A stretch of 64,000 bases of DNA from Sulfuritalea hydrogenivorans sk43H (GCF_000828635.1 NZ_AP012547.1:620001-684000), one strand, 5' to 3'; counted from the first letter of the stretch, positions 34,404-43,487 are shown. The notes: generated from the letters alone by a model not told the origin. Numbers and translations are program-made.

Positions 34404-35327
34404 ATGAGCGTTAGCGGCGTGTCCCCGGCGCTCGCCCCGGCCCTTGCCCTCCTTCCCGACTTCGCCCTGATCCTGCTGGGCAGCGGCCTGCGCCGCGTGC
34501 TGCATCTGGGCGATCATTTCTGGAGCGGGCTGGAAAAGCTGATCTATTTCGTCCTCTTTCCGGCCCTGCTGTTCAACGGACTGGTGAAGACGCGCATCGA
34601 GTGGACGACAGCGGCGCCGATGATCGGGGTTGCCGCCGGGGCGATGGCCACCGGCATCGTGCTGGGATACGGCGCGAAGCTGTTTCGTCTGGCGCCCATG
34701 TCCTTTGCCTCGCAATACCAGTGCGCGTTTCGCTTCAACTCCTACATCGGCCTGGCGGTGGCCGGAAAGCTCTATGGCGTGCCCGGCATCGCGGCCATGG
34801 CGATTGTCGTCGGCGTCATGGTGCCGCCGGCCAACATGGCGGCGGTATGGATGCTGGCCCGCCACGGCGAAGCGAGCGTCTGGCGCGAACTGGCGCGGAA
34901 TCCGCTGATCCTCGCGACGCTGGCCGGCGTCGCGGCGAATGTCGCCGGCTTTCAGCCGCCCGAGGCACTGCTGCAATTTCTCGGCCGCCTCGGCGAAGCC
35001 GCCATCGCGCTGGGCTTGCTGGCGGTGGGCGCGGGGTTGCGCACCGGCAATGCGAAAGTCGGCGCTGGCGCTACGGCGGCCGCGGCCTATTTGCTGACGA
35101 TCAAACTTGTCGCGATGCCGCTGGCGACGCTGGCGCTGATTCGCTGGACGGGATTGACCGGAGTTTATGCCGATGTGGCGCTGGCGTTCTCGGCCCTGCC
35201 GACGGCCAGTTCCGCTTTCATCCTGGCGCAACGCATGGGCGGCGACGGCACGCGCGTGGCCTGGCTGATTTCCGTCGGCACGCTGCTCGGCATGCTGAGC
35301 CTGCCGTTCTGGCTTTCCCTGCGCTGA
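34404..35327 (+). CDS. AEC-family transporter (auxin efflux carrier-like)
   Basis: 307 residues with about ten hydrophobic helices in two five-helix halves. LALLPDFALILLGSGLRRVL starts the first; EKLIYFVLFPALLFNGLVKT and FRFNSYIGLAVAGKLYGVPG are typical AEC phrases, and the end has FSALPTASSAFILAQRMGGD. The family moves small organic acids or amino-acid-derived compounds across the inner membrane. I start at ATG 34404; the longer frame upstream reads through a GC-rich element. It follows the acid-activation operon and may belong to it. Copy 8 of the dispersed repeat is read as KVGAGATAA. Confidence 0.88.
   Translation: MSVSGVSPALAPALALLPDFALILLGSGLRRVLHLGDHFWSGLEKLIYFVLFPALLFNGLVKTRIEWTTAAPMIGVAAGAMATGIVLGYGAKLFRLAPMSFASQYQCAFRFNSYIGLAVAGKLYGVPGIAAMAIVVGVMVPPANMAAVWMLARHGEASVWRELARNPLILATLAGVAANVAGFQPPEALLQFLGRLGEAAIALGLLAVGAGLRTGNAKVGAGATAAAAYLLTIKLVAMPLATLALIRWTGLTGVYADVALAFSALPTASSAFILAQRMGGDGTRVAWLISVGTLLGMLSLPFWLSLR
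35052..35078 (+). repeat. Dispersed repeat copy 8 (middle bases CT)
   Basis: AAAGTCGGCGCTGGCG, CT, ACGGCG: exact consensus, inside the AEC gene. Confidence 0.75.
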
Positions 35328-35726
35328 CTACTTGGCGGTTTTGCGGCCGGTTTTCGGCGTCGGCTGATCGGCCGGGGCGGGAGCGCCAGCTGCATCGGCG
35401 GCGGGCTGACCTGCGTTCTGCATGAAATTCCAGGGCCACAGGTTCGGATTGGCGAAGGGGTTGGCATTGGCGTCAGGACTGCTCGCCGACTGGCTGATGG
35501 CCTGCAGCGCCGACAGCGTCGCGCACTGCATCTCCAGTCCCTGAATGGTCATTTGCAGCATGCCGAGATTGGTCTTGAGCCAGCCCTCGACCGCCTTCAG
35601 GTCGGCGATGCGCTTTTCAAGTTCGTTGGTATCAAGCGTCGGCGTTACCAGGCCCGGCAACGGCATGCCGGTATTGCCCCAAAGTGTCTTCAGGAAATCC
35701 ATCGGATCGGACGGCGTGGTGCTCAT
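35328..35726 (-). CDS. phaM: PhaM-type polyhydroxyalkanoate granule regulator
   Basis: 132 residues. PMDFLKTLWGNTGMPLPGLV, then TPTLDTNELEKRIADLKAVE followed by GWLKTNLGMLQMTIQGLEMQ, matches PhaM of Ralstonia-type bacteria. The tail is Pro/Ala-rich and ends with a basic patch (KTGRKTAK). PhaM activates PHB synthase and tethers granules to the nucleoid through such a basic tail. I start at ATG 35726 (GGGAG 8 bases before); the longer frame begins with TTG. It stands alone, tail-to-tail with the AEC gene with no gap. Its presence implies PHA storage in the host. Confidence 0.88.
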   Translation of the reverse strand: MSTTPSDPMDFLKTLWGNTGMPLPGLVTPTLDTNELEKRIADLKAVEGWLKTNLGMLQMTIQGLEMQCATLSALQAISQSASSPDANANPFANPNLWPWNFMQNAGQPAADAAGAPAPADQPTPKTGRKTAK

Positions 35727-35837
35727 GGCGCATGCTCCCAAGAATATTGGCCGATCTTACCGCAGTGCCGCCATCCGCGCTAACGCTCATGGTCGCTTGA
35801 GACCACTAGCAGAGGATGAAACGCGAAAGGCGAATTG

Positions 35838-35905
35838 AAGACCCCCCACCCCCATCCCCGCCCCGGGGCGGGGTTACTGGCAAGCTCGCTTCGCTCGGCC
35901 ATCAC
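35838..35905. repeat. GC-rich element with CCCCGCCCCGGGGCGGGG palindrome
   Basis: CCCCGCCCCGGGGCGGGG is a perfect palindrome, followed by GGTTACTGGCAAGCTCGC and CGCTCGGCCATCACCC. The order GGCGGGG, GCC..., ATCACCC resembles the linker at 8562-8668. It lies upstream of the response-regulator gene. Confidence 0.5.
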
Positions 35906-35979
35906 CCGCCGCTCCGAAAGAGTCATTTCACGCTAAACTGCCCTTTGTCATATTCGGGACTGACCTGCGGGGGAACGCG

Positions 35980-36621
35980 ATGCTCAAACTATTGGTGGTC
36001 GAAGACCATGCCCTGGTACGCGAGGGATTGCTGGCAACGCTGAAGAACCTCGGTGCAGAGACCCGGACCTTCGGCGTACCGGACGCAAACGAGGCGATCG
36101 GGGTGCTGGAGAGCGAAGACATCGACATGATGATCCTCGACCTGATGCTGCCCGGAACCAAGGGCCAGACCTTCCTGCCCGTGGTGCGGCGGCGTTTTCC
36201 GACGGTTCCCGTGGTTGTCCTGTCCGCGCTGGATGACGCCGACACCGTGTCGCGCGTGATGAAAGCCGGCGCTTCCGGGTTCGTTTCCAAGTCGGGTTCG
36301 AGTACCGACTTGCTGGAGGCCTTGCGCGCGGTCTTGTCCGGTGAAATCTACCTGCCGCCCAAGCTGAGGGAACTGACCAATCGCAGCGAAACAGCGCATG
36401 GCGAGGGCAAGTCGCTGGCGCAGCGTTTCGGCCTTACCGCGGCCCAGGCGCGAGTGCTGGAACTGTTGACGGAAGGAAGCAGCAACCGTCAGATCGGCGA
36501 ACTGCTCGGCTTGACCGAAGGGACGGTGAAAATCCACGTCTCGGCGATCATGAAGGCCATGGGCGTGAACAACCGTTCGGAGGCGGCGCTGATGGCGAGC
36601 CGCAAGCGCCGCCAGAACTAG
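35980..36621 (+). CDS. Response regulator, NarL/LuxR family, orphan
   Basis: 213 residues. Receiver LKLLVVEDHALVREGLLATL, acceptor Asp in DMMILDLMLPGTKGQTF, Lys in ASGFVSKSGSS; HTH FGLTAAQARVLELLTEGSSN with LTEGTVKIHVSAIMKAMGVN. No kinase gene is near, so its partner is elsewhere. It stands as a single gene behind the GC-rich element. Targets are unknown. Confidence 0.9.
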   Translation: MLKLLVVEDHALVREGLLATLKNLGAETRTFGVPDANEAIGVLESEDIDMMILDLMLPGTKGQTFLPVVRRRFPTVPVVVLSALDDADTVSRVMKAGASGFVSKSGSSTDLLEALRAVLSGEIYLPPKLRELTNRSETAHGEGKSLAQRFGLTAAQARVLELLTEGSSNRQIGELLGLTEGTVKIHVSAIMKAMGVNNRSEAALMASRKRRQN

Positions 36622-36694
36622 CGACGGCTTTTGCCCGCCTGACTTCCGCTTTATGTCCCGCGAGGGACGGTATCCACCCGGACGCGGGACGGCG

Positions 36695-37384
36695 TCAGGC
36701 CGCCATTGCCATGGATGCGCCATGGCCGGCGGCGGGCCGCGTCGCCACGTCTTCCTCGCTCAAATCGGCATCGTCTTCGAAAGAGATCTGCAACAGATCG
36801 AGTACCTGGCGTGCGATGCCGCGACTGGCATTGGCCAGCGGCGAAGGCAGGTTGCCGGGAATGGTTTTCTGCAGCAACTGCTTGCTGGCGGAAAGCGTTG
36901 CGACCGGGGAAAGAATCCGGTCGCGGAAACGGACCAGGAATTCATCGACGGTTTTTTCCGCCGCTTCGCGCTGCCAGACATTGGTGGGCCACTGCGAAGG
37001 CACGGCATAGGCGCGCGGGAACATTTCCAGATCGCGGATCACGGTGCGGATGTCTTCGTGCGAATCGCGAAACGGCAACAGCACCAGATCGGCGACGCTG
37101 TAGAGCTTGTGGTCCATCTCGGTACGGTTGCCGCCACCGTCGATCACTCCCATCCATGACTTGAGCGAGCGAATCTTGCTGGTCACCTTGGTCAGCGCTT
37201 CGCGCGAGCGGGCGTCGGCGACCAGATAGCGGCGCCCGGCCGGGTTCAGTGGCTCGCGGCAACTGTCGGTGAGTACGCAGACCGAGCGTTGTCCGAGCAG
37301 GCCCATGCCCTGGCACAGCATGTGGGAAATCGTGGTCTTGCCGGTGCCGCCCTTGTTGCCGATAACGCAGATGATGTCTGCCAT
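36695..37384 (-). CDS. ParA/MinD-like ATPase, orphan
   Basis: 229 residues from ATG 37384 (GAGGAG 6 bases before). Deviant Walker A: IICVIGNKGGTGKTTISHML, with GKTT and the extra Lys. The Walker B-like region is SWMGVIDGGGNRTEMDHKLY, where an Asp begins a Gly run. The C-terminal half has LPSPLANASRGIARQVLDLL and an acidic tail. No ParB-type partner or centromere-like repeats are visible next to it. ParA relatives position DNA, chemoreceptors or storage granules; a role in placing PHA granules beside phaM is pure inference. Confidence 0.82.
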   Translation of the reverse strand: MADIICVIGNKGGTGKTTISHMLCQGMGLLGQRSVCVLTDSCREPLNPAGRRYLVADARSREALTKVTSKIRSLKSWMGVIDGGGNRTEMDHKLYSVADLVLLPFRDSHEDIRTVIRDLEMFPRAYAVPSQWPTNVWQREAAEKTVDEFLVRFRDRILSPVATLSASKQLLQKTIPGNLPSPLANASRGIARQVLDLLQISFEDDADLSEEDVATRPAAGHGASMAMAA

Positions 37385-37493
37385 GCCTGACTCCTCATCG
37401 ATCCCGGCATGAATCCGGGGTCTGTGTGGGAGGATTATTGGCCATCGGCGATGCCTTCGATGGCTGAAATTGCGAGGCAATCGCCGTGTTTAT

Positions 37494-38258
37494 TCAGCCA
37501 GCCGGTCGGTAGCAGTAAAGGCGGGTCTGCCTGGCATCGGCCACCTCTACGGTGCTTTCGGGCTCGATATCGGGCACGGTGAAGCTGTTGCTGACCAGCA
37601 GCGCATCCGGCTTCATTTCGGCCCTGGCCTTGAGCCAGAGCCGCTGCATGGGAACCGGCGAGAGAAAGGCATAGACCAGCGCATAGCCGCCCAGCGGGTG
37701 GGACCAGAAGTCGCCGAAGCGGATCTCGATGTTGGGCAGGCCGCGACAGCCGAGCCAGGCCCAGGCCCAGGTCAGGGGCGCATGCTCGAAGCCGACAAAG
37801 CGGCAGTCCGGGCGCGCCCGCGCCAGCCGGCGCAGCAGGCCGCCGTCGCCGCAACCGAGATCGACCACCGACACCGGTTCGTCTGGAATCAAGCCCGCCA
37901 CGGCCTCGCTGGCCACCGCGTTGGTGAGGTAGAGCGGCACCCGGCTGCGGTCGGTGCGCCAGAATACGAGCAGCAAAACGGCAAAACCGGCCAGCCAGAC
38001 CCAGGAAGGCAGCCCCAGCCCCAGCGCGAGCACTGCCAGCGGCATGAAGCCGAGGTGGATCGGCAGCCACCAGACGGGGCCGCGCAGCAGATGGCTGACC
38101 AGGGCGGCGCACAGCCCCTGAATGCCGGCCAGCGCCAGCGGCTGGCCGACCAGCGCGGGGAACAGCAGCCAGACCAACCCGCCTGCCAGCATCGCGCCGA
38201 GCATCTGGGAGGCCGCCGCATGCTTCAGCGGCGGCCTGGTCTGGCGATGTGGCGTCAA
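37494..38258 (-). CDS. Membrane-anchored class I SAM-dependent methyltransferase
   Basis: 254 residues. Residues 15-100 form about four membrane helices (GLVWLLFPALVGQPLALAGI and WWLPIHLGFMPLAVLALGLG). The C-terminal domain has SAM motif I VSVVDLGCGDGGLLRRLARA and motif II FVGFEHAPLTW, with RFGDFWSHPLGGYALVYAFL as motif IV region. Translation seems to start at TTG 38258, whose TTGA overlaps the stop of the oxidoreductase gene; an ATG at 38204 is possible. The acceptor is not known: lipid or quinone-like small molecules are typical of such membrane enzymes. Confidence 0.72.
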   Translation of the reverse strand: MTPHRQTRPPLKHAAASQMLGAMLAGGLVWLLFPALVGQPLALAGIQGLCAALVSHLLRGPVWWLPIHLGFMPLAVLALGLGLPSWVWLAGFAVLLLVFWRTDRSRVPLYLTNAVASEAVAGLIPDEPVSVVDLGCGDGGLLRRLARARPDCRFVGFEHAPLTWAWAWLGCRGLPNIEIRFGDFWSHPLGGYALVYAFLSPVPMQRLWLKARAEMKPDALLVSNSFTVPDIEPESTVEVADARQTRLYCYRPAG

Positions 38259-41200
38259 GCCAGCCCGAGCCGGGCACGCAAGGCGTCGCGTTCCGGCATT
38301 GCCGCATCGATGTTGCGGCGTTTGACATGGCCGAAGCCGCGAATCTTCTCCGGCAGATTGGCGAGGGCAATGGCATCGCCCAGCGTGGTTCGATCCAGCT
38401 TGCCGGCCATGCGGGCGAGGTCGGCTTCATAGTCGGCCAGCAGGCTGCGCTCAAGTTGCCGCTCTGCGCTGCGGCCGAACACGTCCCAGCGCGAGCCGCG
38501 ATACCGGCGCGCTTTTGCCAGCCACTTGAACCCGGTCAGCATCCATGGACCAAAGGCGAGCTTTTTCACCTTCCCTGTCTTCGGATCGGGGCGGGCCAGC
38601 AAGGGTGGCGCCAGATGAAACTGCAGCGTGTAATCGCCTTCGAAGCGTTCGCCGATCTTCTGCAGGAAGTCGGTTTCGGCATACAGCCGCGCCACTTCGT
38701 ATTCGTCCTTGATCGCCATCAGCTTGAACAGGTTGTGCGCCACGGTCTCCGTCAGTTGCGACGAATCGATGAAGGCCTCCGCAGTGCGGATTTTTTCCAC
38801 TTGAGTCCGGTAGCGTTCAGCGTAGGCGGCATCCTGATACTCGGTGAGAAAGCGAACGCGCTTCGCAATCAGTTCATCAAGAGTCGGCGCTGGCGGTACG
38901 GCGATTTTCGGCCGGGCGTAGGCAGCAACACCCGCGGGATCGTGCGCGGCGCGACGGCCCCAGAGAAACGCGGCGCGGCTCAAGGGGACCGCCGTGCCGT
39001 TGAGTTCGATGGCGCGATCGATGGCGTCCCACGACACCGGCACCAGGCCCTGCTGCCAGGCGTAGCCGAGCAGGAACAGGTTGCTGGCGATCGAGTCGCC
39101 GAGCAGGCGCACGGCGAGATCCGAGGCGTCGACGAAGTGTGCGGCGCCGGCGCCGACGGTTTCGCCGACTACCGCCTGCATGCGCGCCAGGGGAAACTGC
39201 CAGTCCGGATTGCGCGTGAAATCGGCCGTCGGGGTTTCGGCGCAATTCACCACGACGCGGGTGCGGCCGCTCTGCATCCGCGTCAGCGCGTCGGGCGATG
39301 CGGTGACGATGACATCGCCGCCGATCACCGCATCGGCTTCGCCGGTCGCCACGCGCACGGCGTGGATGGCTTCCGGATCGTCGCAGATGCGCACATGGGA
39401 AAACACCGCACCGCCCTTTTGCGCCAACCCTGTCATGTCGAGCACGGTGACGCCCTTGCCGTCGATGTGTGCGGCCATGCCGATCAGGGCGCCGATGGTG
39501 ACCACGCCAGTGCCGCCGACGCCGGTAATCAGGATGCCGTAGGGATCGGCCGTCGACGCGAGAGTCGGCGCTGGCGGTACGGCGATGAAGTCGCCGCCGT
39601 TGGTTGATCCGGCGAGACCTCGGCCCTTTTTCACGCCGCCGCCCAGCACCGAAACGAAACTCGGACAAAAGCCCTTCTCGCAGGAGTAGTCCTTGTTGCA
39701 GGCCGACTGATCGATCGCGCGCTTGCGGCCGAATTCGGTTTCGACGGGGACGACCGCAAGGCAGTTGGATTGCACGCCGCAGTCGCCGCAGCCTTCGCAC
39801 ACGGCCTCGTTGATGAACAGGCGGCGCGGCGGGTCGATCATCTTGCCGCGCTTCCTGCGGCGGCGCTTTTCGGCGGCGCAGGTCTGGTCGTAGATGATGG
39901 CCGAGACGCCCGGGCATTCGCGCATCTCGCGCTGGATCGCATCAAGCTCGTCGCGATGGCGGATCGGCACGCCGTGCGGCAGATCCGGGTGACCGTAGGC
40001 GCGCGCCGTGCCATCGGTGACGACGACGACGTGATGCACGCCTTCCGCATGCAACTGGTGGGCGATCTGCGGCACCGTCAGGTTGCCGTCCACCGGCTGG
40101 CCACCGGTCATCGCGACGGCATCGTTGTACAGGATCTTGTAGGTGGCATTGACGCCCGAGGCAACCGCTGCGCGTATGGCCAGCGATCCGGAATGGAAGT
40201 AGGTGCCGTCGCCGAGATTGACGAAGACATGGCGCTGTTCGGTGAAGGGCGCCTGGCCCATCCAGGCCGCGCCTTCGCCTCCCATGTGGGAGTAGGTGGC
40301 GGTGGACCGGTTCATCCACAACACCATGAAATGGCAGCCGATGCCGGCCAGCGCGCGCGAACCTTCGGGCACGCAGGTGGAGGTGTTGTGCGGGCAGCCC
40401 GGGCAGAAATAGGGTGTGCGCGCGACCTGGATCGCCGGCGCGGCGGAGCGTTCCTTCGCTTCGATGATCGCGAGGCGCTCGCGAATGCGCGGCGAGGTGA
40501 AGTGGCGGCCGATGCGGTCGGCGATCACGCGCGCAATCTGTGCCGGAGAAAGCTCGCCCGAAGCCGGCAGCAGCCAGCGGCCATTGGGCAGCGCCCATTC
40601 GCCTTTCTCGTCGAACTTGCCGATCACGCGCGGACGCACGTCCTCGCGCCAGTTGTAGAGCTCTTCCTTCAACTGGTACTCGATCAGTTGGCGCTTTTCC
40701 TCGACCACCAGGATTTCTTCCAGTCCCTCGGCGAAGCGGCGCACGCCATCGGATTCGAGCGGCCAGACCATGCCGACCTTGTAGAGGCGGATGCCGATTT
40801 CGGCGGCGAGCGCATCGTCGATGCCGAGGTCATCGAAGGCCTGGCGCACGTCGAGATAGGACTTGCCGGTAGTGATGATGCCCAGTCTCGGATTGGGCGC
40901 ATCGATGACCACCTGGTTCAGTTTGTTGGCGCGGCAATAGGCCAGCGCGGCGTAGAGTTTGTGGTCGAGCAGCCGGGCTTCCTGCAACAGGCGATCGTCG
41001 GGCCAGCGGATGTTGAGCCCGCCCGCAGGCAATGCGTAATCGTCGGGCAGCACGATCCGGACGCGGTCCGGCGAAATATCCACCGAGGCCGAGGATTCAA
41101 CAGTATCCGCCACCGCCTTGAAGCCGACCCAGCAACCGGAGTAGCGGCTCATGGCCCAGCCGTGCAGGCCGAGGTCGAGATAGTCCTGCACGCCGGCCGG

Positions 41201-41722
41201 TACCAGCACCGGCATCATCGCGGCCTTGAATGCATGTTCCGACTGGTGCGCCACGGTGGATGAGCGCGCGGCGTGATCGTCGCCGGCCACCGCCAATATG
41301 CCGCCATGCTTCCAGGTGCCGGCGGAATTGGCATGCTTGAAGACGTCGCCGCAGCGGTCTACGCCCGGCCCCTTGCCGTACCACATGCCGAACACGCCAT
41401 CATGCTTCGCGCCCGGCGACAGATTGACCTGCTGCGTGCCCCACAGCGCCGTCGCAGCGAGATCTTCGTTGACGCCGGGCTGGAACACGACATGGCTCTG
41501 CGCCAGATGCGGCCTGGCCTTCCACAGCGCCTGATCGAGGCCACCCAGCGGCGAGCCGCGGTAGCCGGAAACGTAGCCCGCGGTGTTAAGTCCCGCCAGG
41601 GCGTCGCGTTGCCGCTGCAACAGCAGCAGTCGAACCAGGGCTTGGGTGCCGGTCAGAAATACCCGGCCGGAGGCGAGGGCGTATTTGTCCTCGAGGGTGA
41701 TGGTGCGCAGTGGCGCGTTCAT
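38255..41722 (-). CDS. Fused indolepyruvate:ferredoxin oxidoreductase-type enzyme
   Basis: 1155 residues. Order: pyrimidine-binding domain (SGRVFLTGTQALVRLLLLQR), middle domain, CPGCPHNTSTCVPEGSRALA with TPP-binding VFVNLGDGTYFHSGSLAIRA, a Cys-rich cluster CEGCGDCGVQSNC plus CNKDYSCEKGFC for iron-sulfur centres, and the gamma-type domain YGILITGVGGTGVVTIGALI. This is the single-chain IorAB type, which oxidatively decarboxylates aryl- or branched 2-oxoacids to acyl-CoA. Two identical 25-bp dispersed repeats (38881 and 39561) encode AVPPAPTL in two interdomain linkers. It precedes the methyltransferase gene. Confidence 0.9.
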   Translation of the reverse strand: MNAPLRTITLEDKYALASGRVFLTGTQALVRLLLLQRQRDALAGLNTAGYVSGYRGSPLGGLDQALWKARPHLAQSHVVFQPGVNEDLAATALWGTQQVNLSPGAKHDGVFGMWYGKGPGVDRCGDVFKHANSAGTWKHGGILAVAGDDHAARSSTVAHQSEHAFKAAMMPVLVPAGVQDYLDLGLHGWAMSRYSGCWVGFKAVADTVESSASVDISPDRVRIVLPDDYALPAGGLNIRWPDDRLLQEARLLDHKLYAALAYCRANKLNQVVIDAPNPRLGIITTGKSYLDVRQAFDDLGIDDALAAEIGIRLYKVGMVWPLESDGVRRFAEGLEEILVVEEKRQLIEYQLKEELYNWREDVRPRVIGKFDEKGEWALPNGRWLLPASGELSPAQIARVIADRIGRHFTSPRIRERLAIIEAKERSAAPAIQVARTPYFCPGCPHNTSTCVPEGSRALAGIGCHFMVLWMNRSTATYSHMGGEGAAWMGQAPFTEQRHVFVNLGDGTYFHSGSLAIRAAVASGVNATYKILYNDAVAMTGGQPVDGNLTVPQIAHQLHAEGVHHVVVVTDGTARAYGHPDLPHGVPIRHRDELDAIQREMRECPGVSAIIYDQTCAAEKRRRRKRGKMIDPPRRLFINEAVCEGCGDCGVQSNCLAVVPVETEFGRKRAIDQSACNKDYSCEKGFCPSFVSVLGGGVKKGRGLAGSTNGGDFIAVPPAPTLASTADPYGILITGVGGTGVVTIGALIGMAAHIDGKGVTVLDMTGLAQKGGAVFSHVRICDDPEAIHAVRVATGEADAVIGGDVIVTASPDALTRMQSGRTRVVVNCAETPTADFTRNPDWQFPLARMQAVVGETVGAGAAHFVDASDLAVRLLGDSIASNLFLLGYAWQQGLVPVSWDAIDRAIELNGTAVPLSRAAFLWGRRAAHDPAGVAAYARPKIAVPPAPTLDELIAKRVRFLTEYQDAAYAERYRTQVEKIRTAEAFIDSSQLTETVAHNLFKLMAIKDEYEVARLYAETDFLQKIGERFEGDYTLQFHLAPPLLARPDPKTGKVKKLAFGPWMLTGFKWLAKARRYRGSRWDVFGRSAERQLERSLLADYEADLARMAGKLDRTTLGDAIALANLPEKIRGFGHVKRRNIDAAMPERDALRARLGLA
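38881..38905 (+). repeat. Dispersed repeat copy 9 (middle bases GT)
   Basis: GAGTCGGCGCTGGCG, GT, ACGGCGAT: identical over 25 bp to copy 10. Inside the oxidoreductase gene, read as IAVPPAPTL. Confidence 0.8.
39561..39586 (+). repeat. Dispersed repeat copy 10 (middle bases GT)
   Basis: GAGTCGGCGCTGGCG, GT, ACGGCGAT, read as IAVPPAPTL in the linker before the gamma-type domain. Confidence 0.8.
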
Positions 41723-41797
41723 GGCTGCTCCTGAATTTTTTGGACGTCGGAGATGCTGTGACCTTGTGAGTCGTGCATCGGGCCTGACCGCCCCGGA

Positions 41798-43198
41798 TCA
41801 GGGCGGCGGCAGAATCTTACCCGGATTCAGGATGTTGTCGGGATCGATGGCGCGCTTTATCGCCCGCATCAGGTCGATGGCGACATCGCCATGCTCCAGC
41901 GCCATGTAACCCTGCTTGCCTATGCCAACGCCATGCTCGCCGGTGCAGGTGCCGTCCATGCGGATGGCGCGCTGCGCAAGGCGCGAGGCGAAGCCCTTGG
42001 CGCGGCCGAGTTCCTCTGCGTTGTCCGGATCGACCAGCAGCACCATGTGGAAGTTGCCGTCGCCGACATGGCCCACCAGCGGTGCGACGAGGCCGGTCGC
42101 CTCAAGATCGACATAGGTCTCGCCGATGCAATCGGCGAGTCGCGAGATCGGCACGCAGACGTCGGTCGTCAATGCCCGGCAGCCCGGCTTGAGGCCTATG
42201 CCGGCGTAATAGGCATCGTGCCGCGCCTGCCACAGCCGGGTTCGATCCTCGGGGCGGGTGGCCCATTCGAAATCCTGGCCGCCGTGTTCCGCGGCAATCT
42301 CCTGCACCGTCTCCGCCTGCTCCCTGACCCCAGTGGGCGAGCCATGAAACTCGAAGAACAAGGTCGGCTCTTCGCGCAGCGTTGTCTTGCTGTGGCGGTT
42401 GATGGCGGTGATCGCCAAGGCATCGAGCAGCTCGATGCGCGCAACGGGAACCCCGAGCTGGATGGTCTGAATGACTGTCTTGACTGCGGCCGACAGTGTC
42501 GGGAATGTGCAGACCGCGCTGGAGATCGCTTCAGGTACTGGATAGAGTCTCACCGTCAATTCGGTGATGATGCCCAGCGTGCCTTCGGAGCCAACCATCA
42601 GCCGGGTCAGGTCATAGCCGGCTGACGACTTGCGGGCGCGGCCACCGGTCTTGAGGATGCGGCCGTCCGGCAGCACCACGGTCATGCCCAGCACGTTCTC
42701 GCGCATGGTGCCGTAGCGCACGGCATTGGTGCCGGAAGCCCGTGTCGCGGCCATGCCGCCGAGGCTGGCGTCCGCCCCCGGGTCGATCGGGAAGAACAGT
42801 CCGGTACCATTCAGCGCGGCGTTGAGTGCCTTGCGCGTGACGCCGCATTGCACGGTGGCGTCGAGGTCTTCCTGGCGCACGGCAACCACCTGGTTCATTG
42901 CCGACAGGTCGATACAGACGCCGCCGTTTACTGCCAGGAGGTGGCCTTCCAGCGAGGTGCCGGTGCCAAATGCAATCACGGGAATGCGATGGCGATGGCA
43001 CAGGCCGACGATTTCTGCCACTTCGGCGGTGGATTCGGCAAACACCACGGCATCCGGCGGCATCGGCACATGGGACGACTCGTCCTTGCCATGATGCAGC
43101 CGGACCGCGGCGGCGATCGAGAAGCGTGATCCGAAGCGGGAGGCGAGTGCTTCGGCGAGCGCCTGCGGCAGCGGCGGGCGGTCAGCGGGTGCGTTCAT
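41798..43198 (-). CDS. FAD-binding oxidoreductase, GlcD/D-lactate dehydrogenase type
   Basis: 466 residues from ATG 43198 (GGAG 6 bases before). The PCMH-type FAD domain has PVIAFGTGTSLEGHLLAVNG and FPIDPGADASLGGMAATRAS, then GSEGTLGIITELTVRLYPVP. The C-terminal oxidase domain has GLVAPLVGHVGDGNFHMVLL (metal-binding His) and DGTCTGEHGVGIGKQGYMAL, and ends DPDNILNPGKILPPP. Such enzymes oxidise glycolate, D-lactate or D-2-hydroxy acids and pass electrons to quinone or cytochrome. It lies 75 bp upstream of the oxidoreductase gene; D-2-hydroxy acid to 2-oxoacid to acyl-CoA would be a logical two-step route, which is inference. Confidence 0.93.
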   Translation of the reverse strand: MNAPADRPPLPQALAEALASRFGSRFSIAAAVRLHHGKDESSHVPMPPDAVVFAESTAEVAEIVGLCHRHRIPVIAFGTGTSLEGHLLAVNGGVCIDLSAMNQVVAVRQEDLDATVQCGVTRKALNAALNGTGLFFPIDPGADASLGGMAATRASGTNAVRYGTMRENVLGMTVVLPDGRILKTGGRARKSSAGYDLTRLMVGSEGTLGIITELTVRLYPVPEAISSAVCTFPTLSAAVKTVIQTIQLGVPVARIELLDALAITAINRHSKTTLREEPTLFFEFHGSPTGVREQAETVQEIAAEHGGQDFEWATRPEDRTRLWQARHDAYYAGIGLKPGCRALTTDVCVPISRLADCIGETYVDLEATGLVAPLVGHVGDGNFHMVLLVDPDNAEELGRAKGFASRLAQRAIRMDGTCTGEHGVGIGKQGYMALEHGDVAIDLMRAIKRAIDPDNILNPGKILPPP

Positions 43199-43359
43199 GG
43201 CGATCTCCGGCATGGGTGGCAATCGGCGGATTCTACGCTGCGCCCGGGCCGATTTCGGCATCCGGCGTGTGGTGATATCAGCCGCAGGCCGGCCGCTGCC
43301 GAAGCTTCGCCGCTTTTGCCGACAGGGAGGGTTGAGCTTCATGCTTGTTGATACACCCG

Positions 43360-43388
43360 TTGACGCCGACCCAAAATGTGGAGATAAT
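43360..43388 (+). promoter_or_regulatory. Sigma-70 promoter of the tRNA-tuf operon
   Basis: TTGACG (43360-43365), 17 bases, GATAAT (43383-43388). Expected start about 43395, seven bases before tRNA-Tyr. Confidence 0.85.
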
Positions 43389-43401
43389 CACGGGTTCAGC
43401 T

Positions 43402-43487
<86 letters not shown>

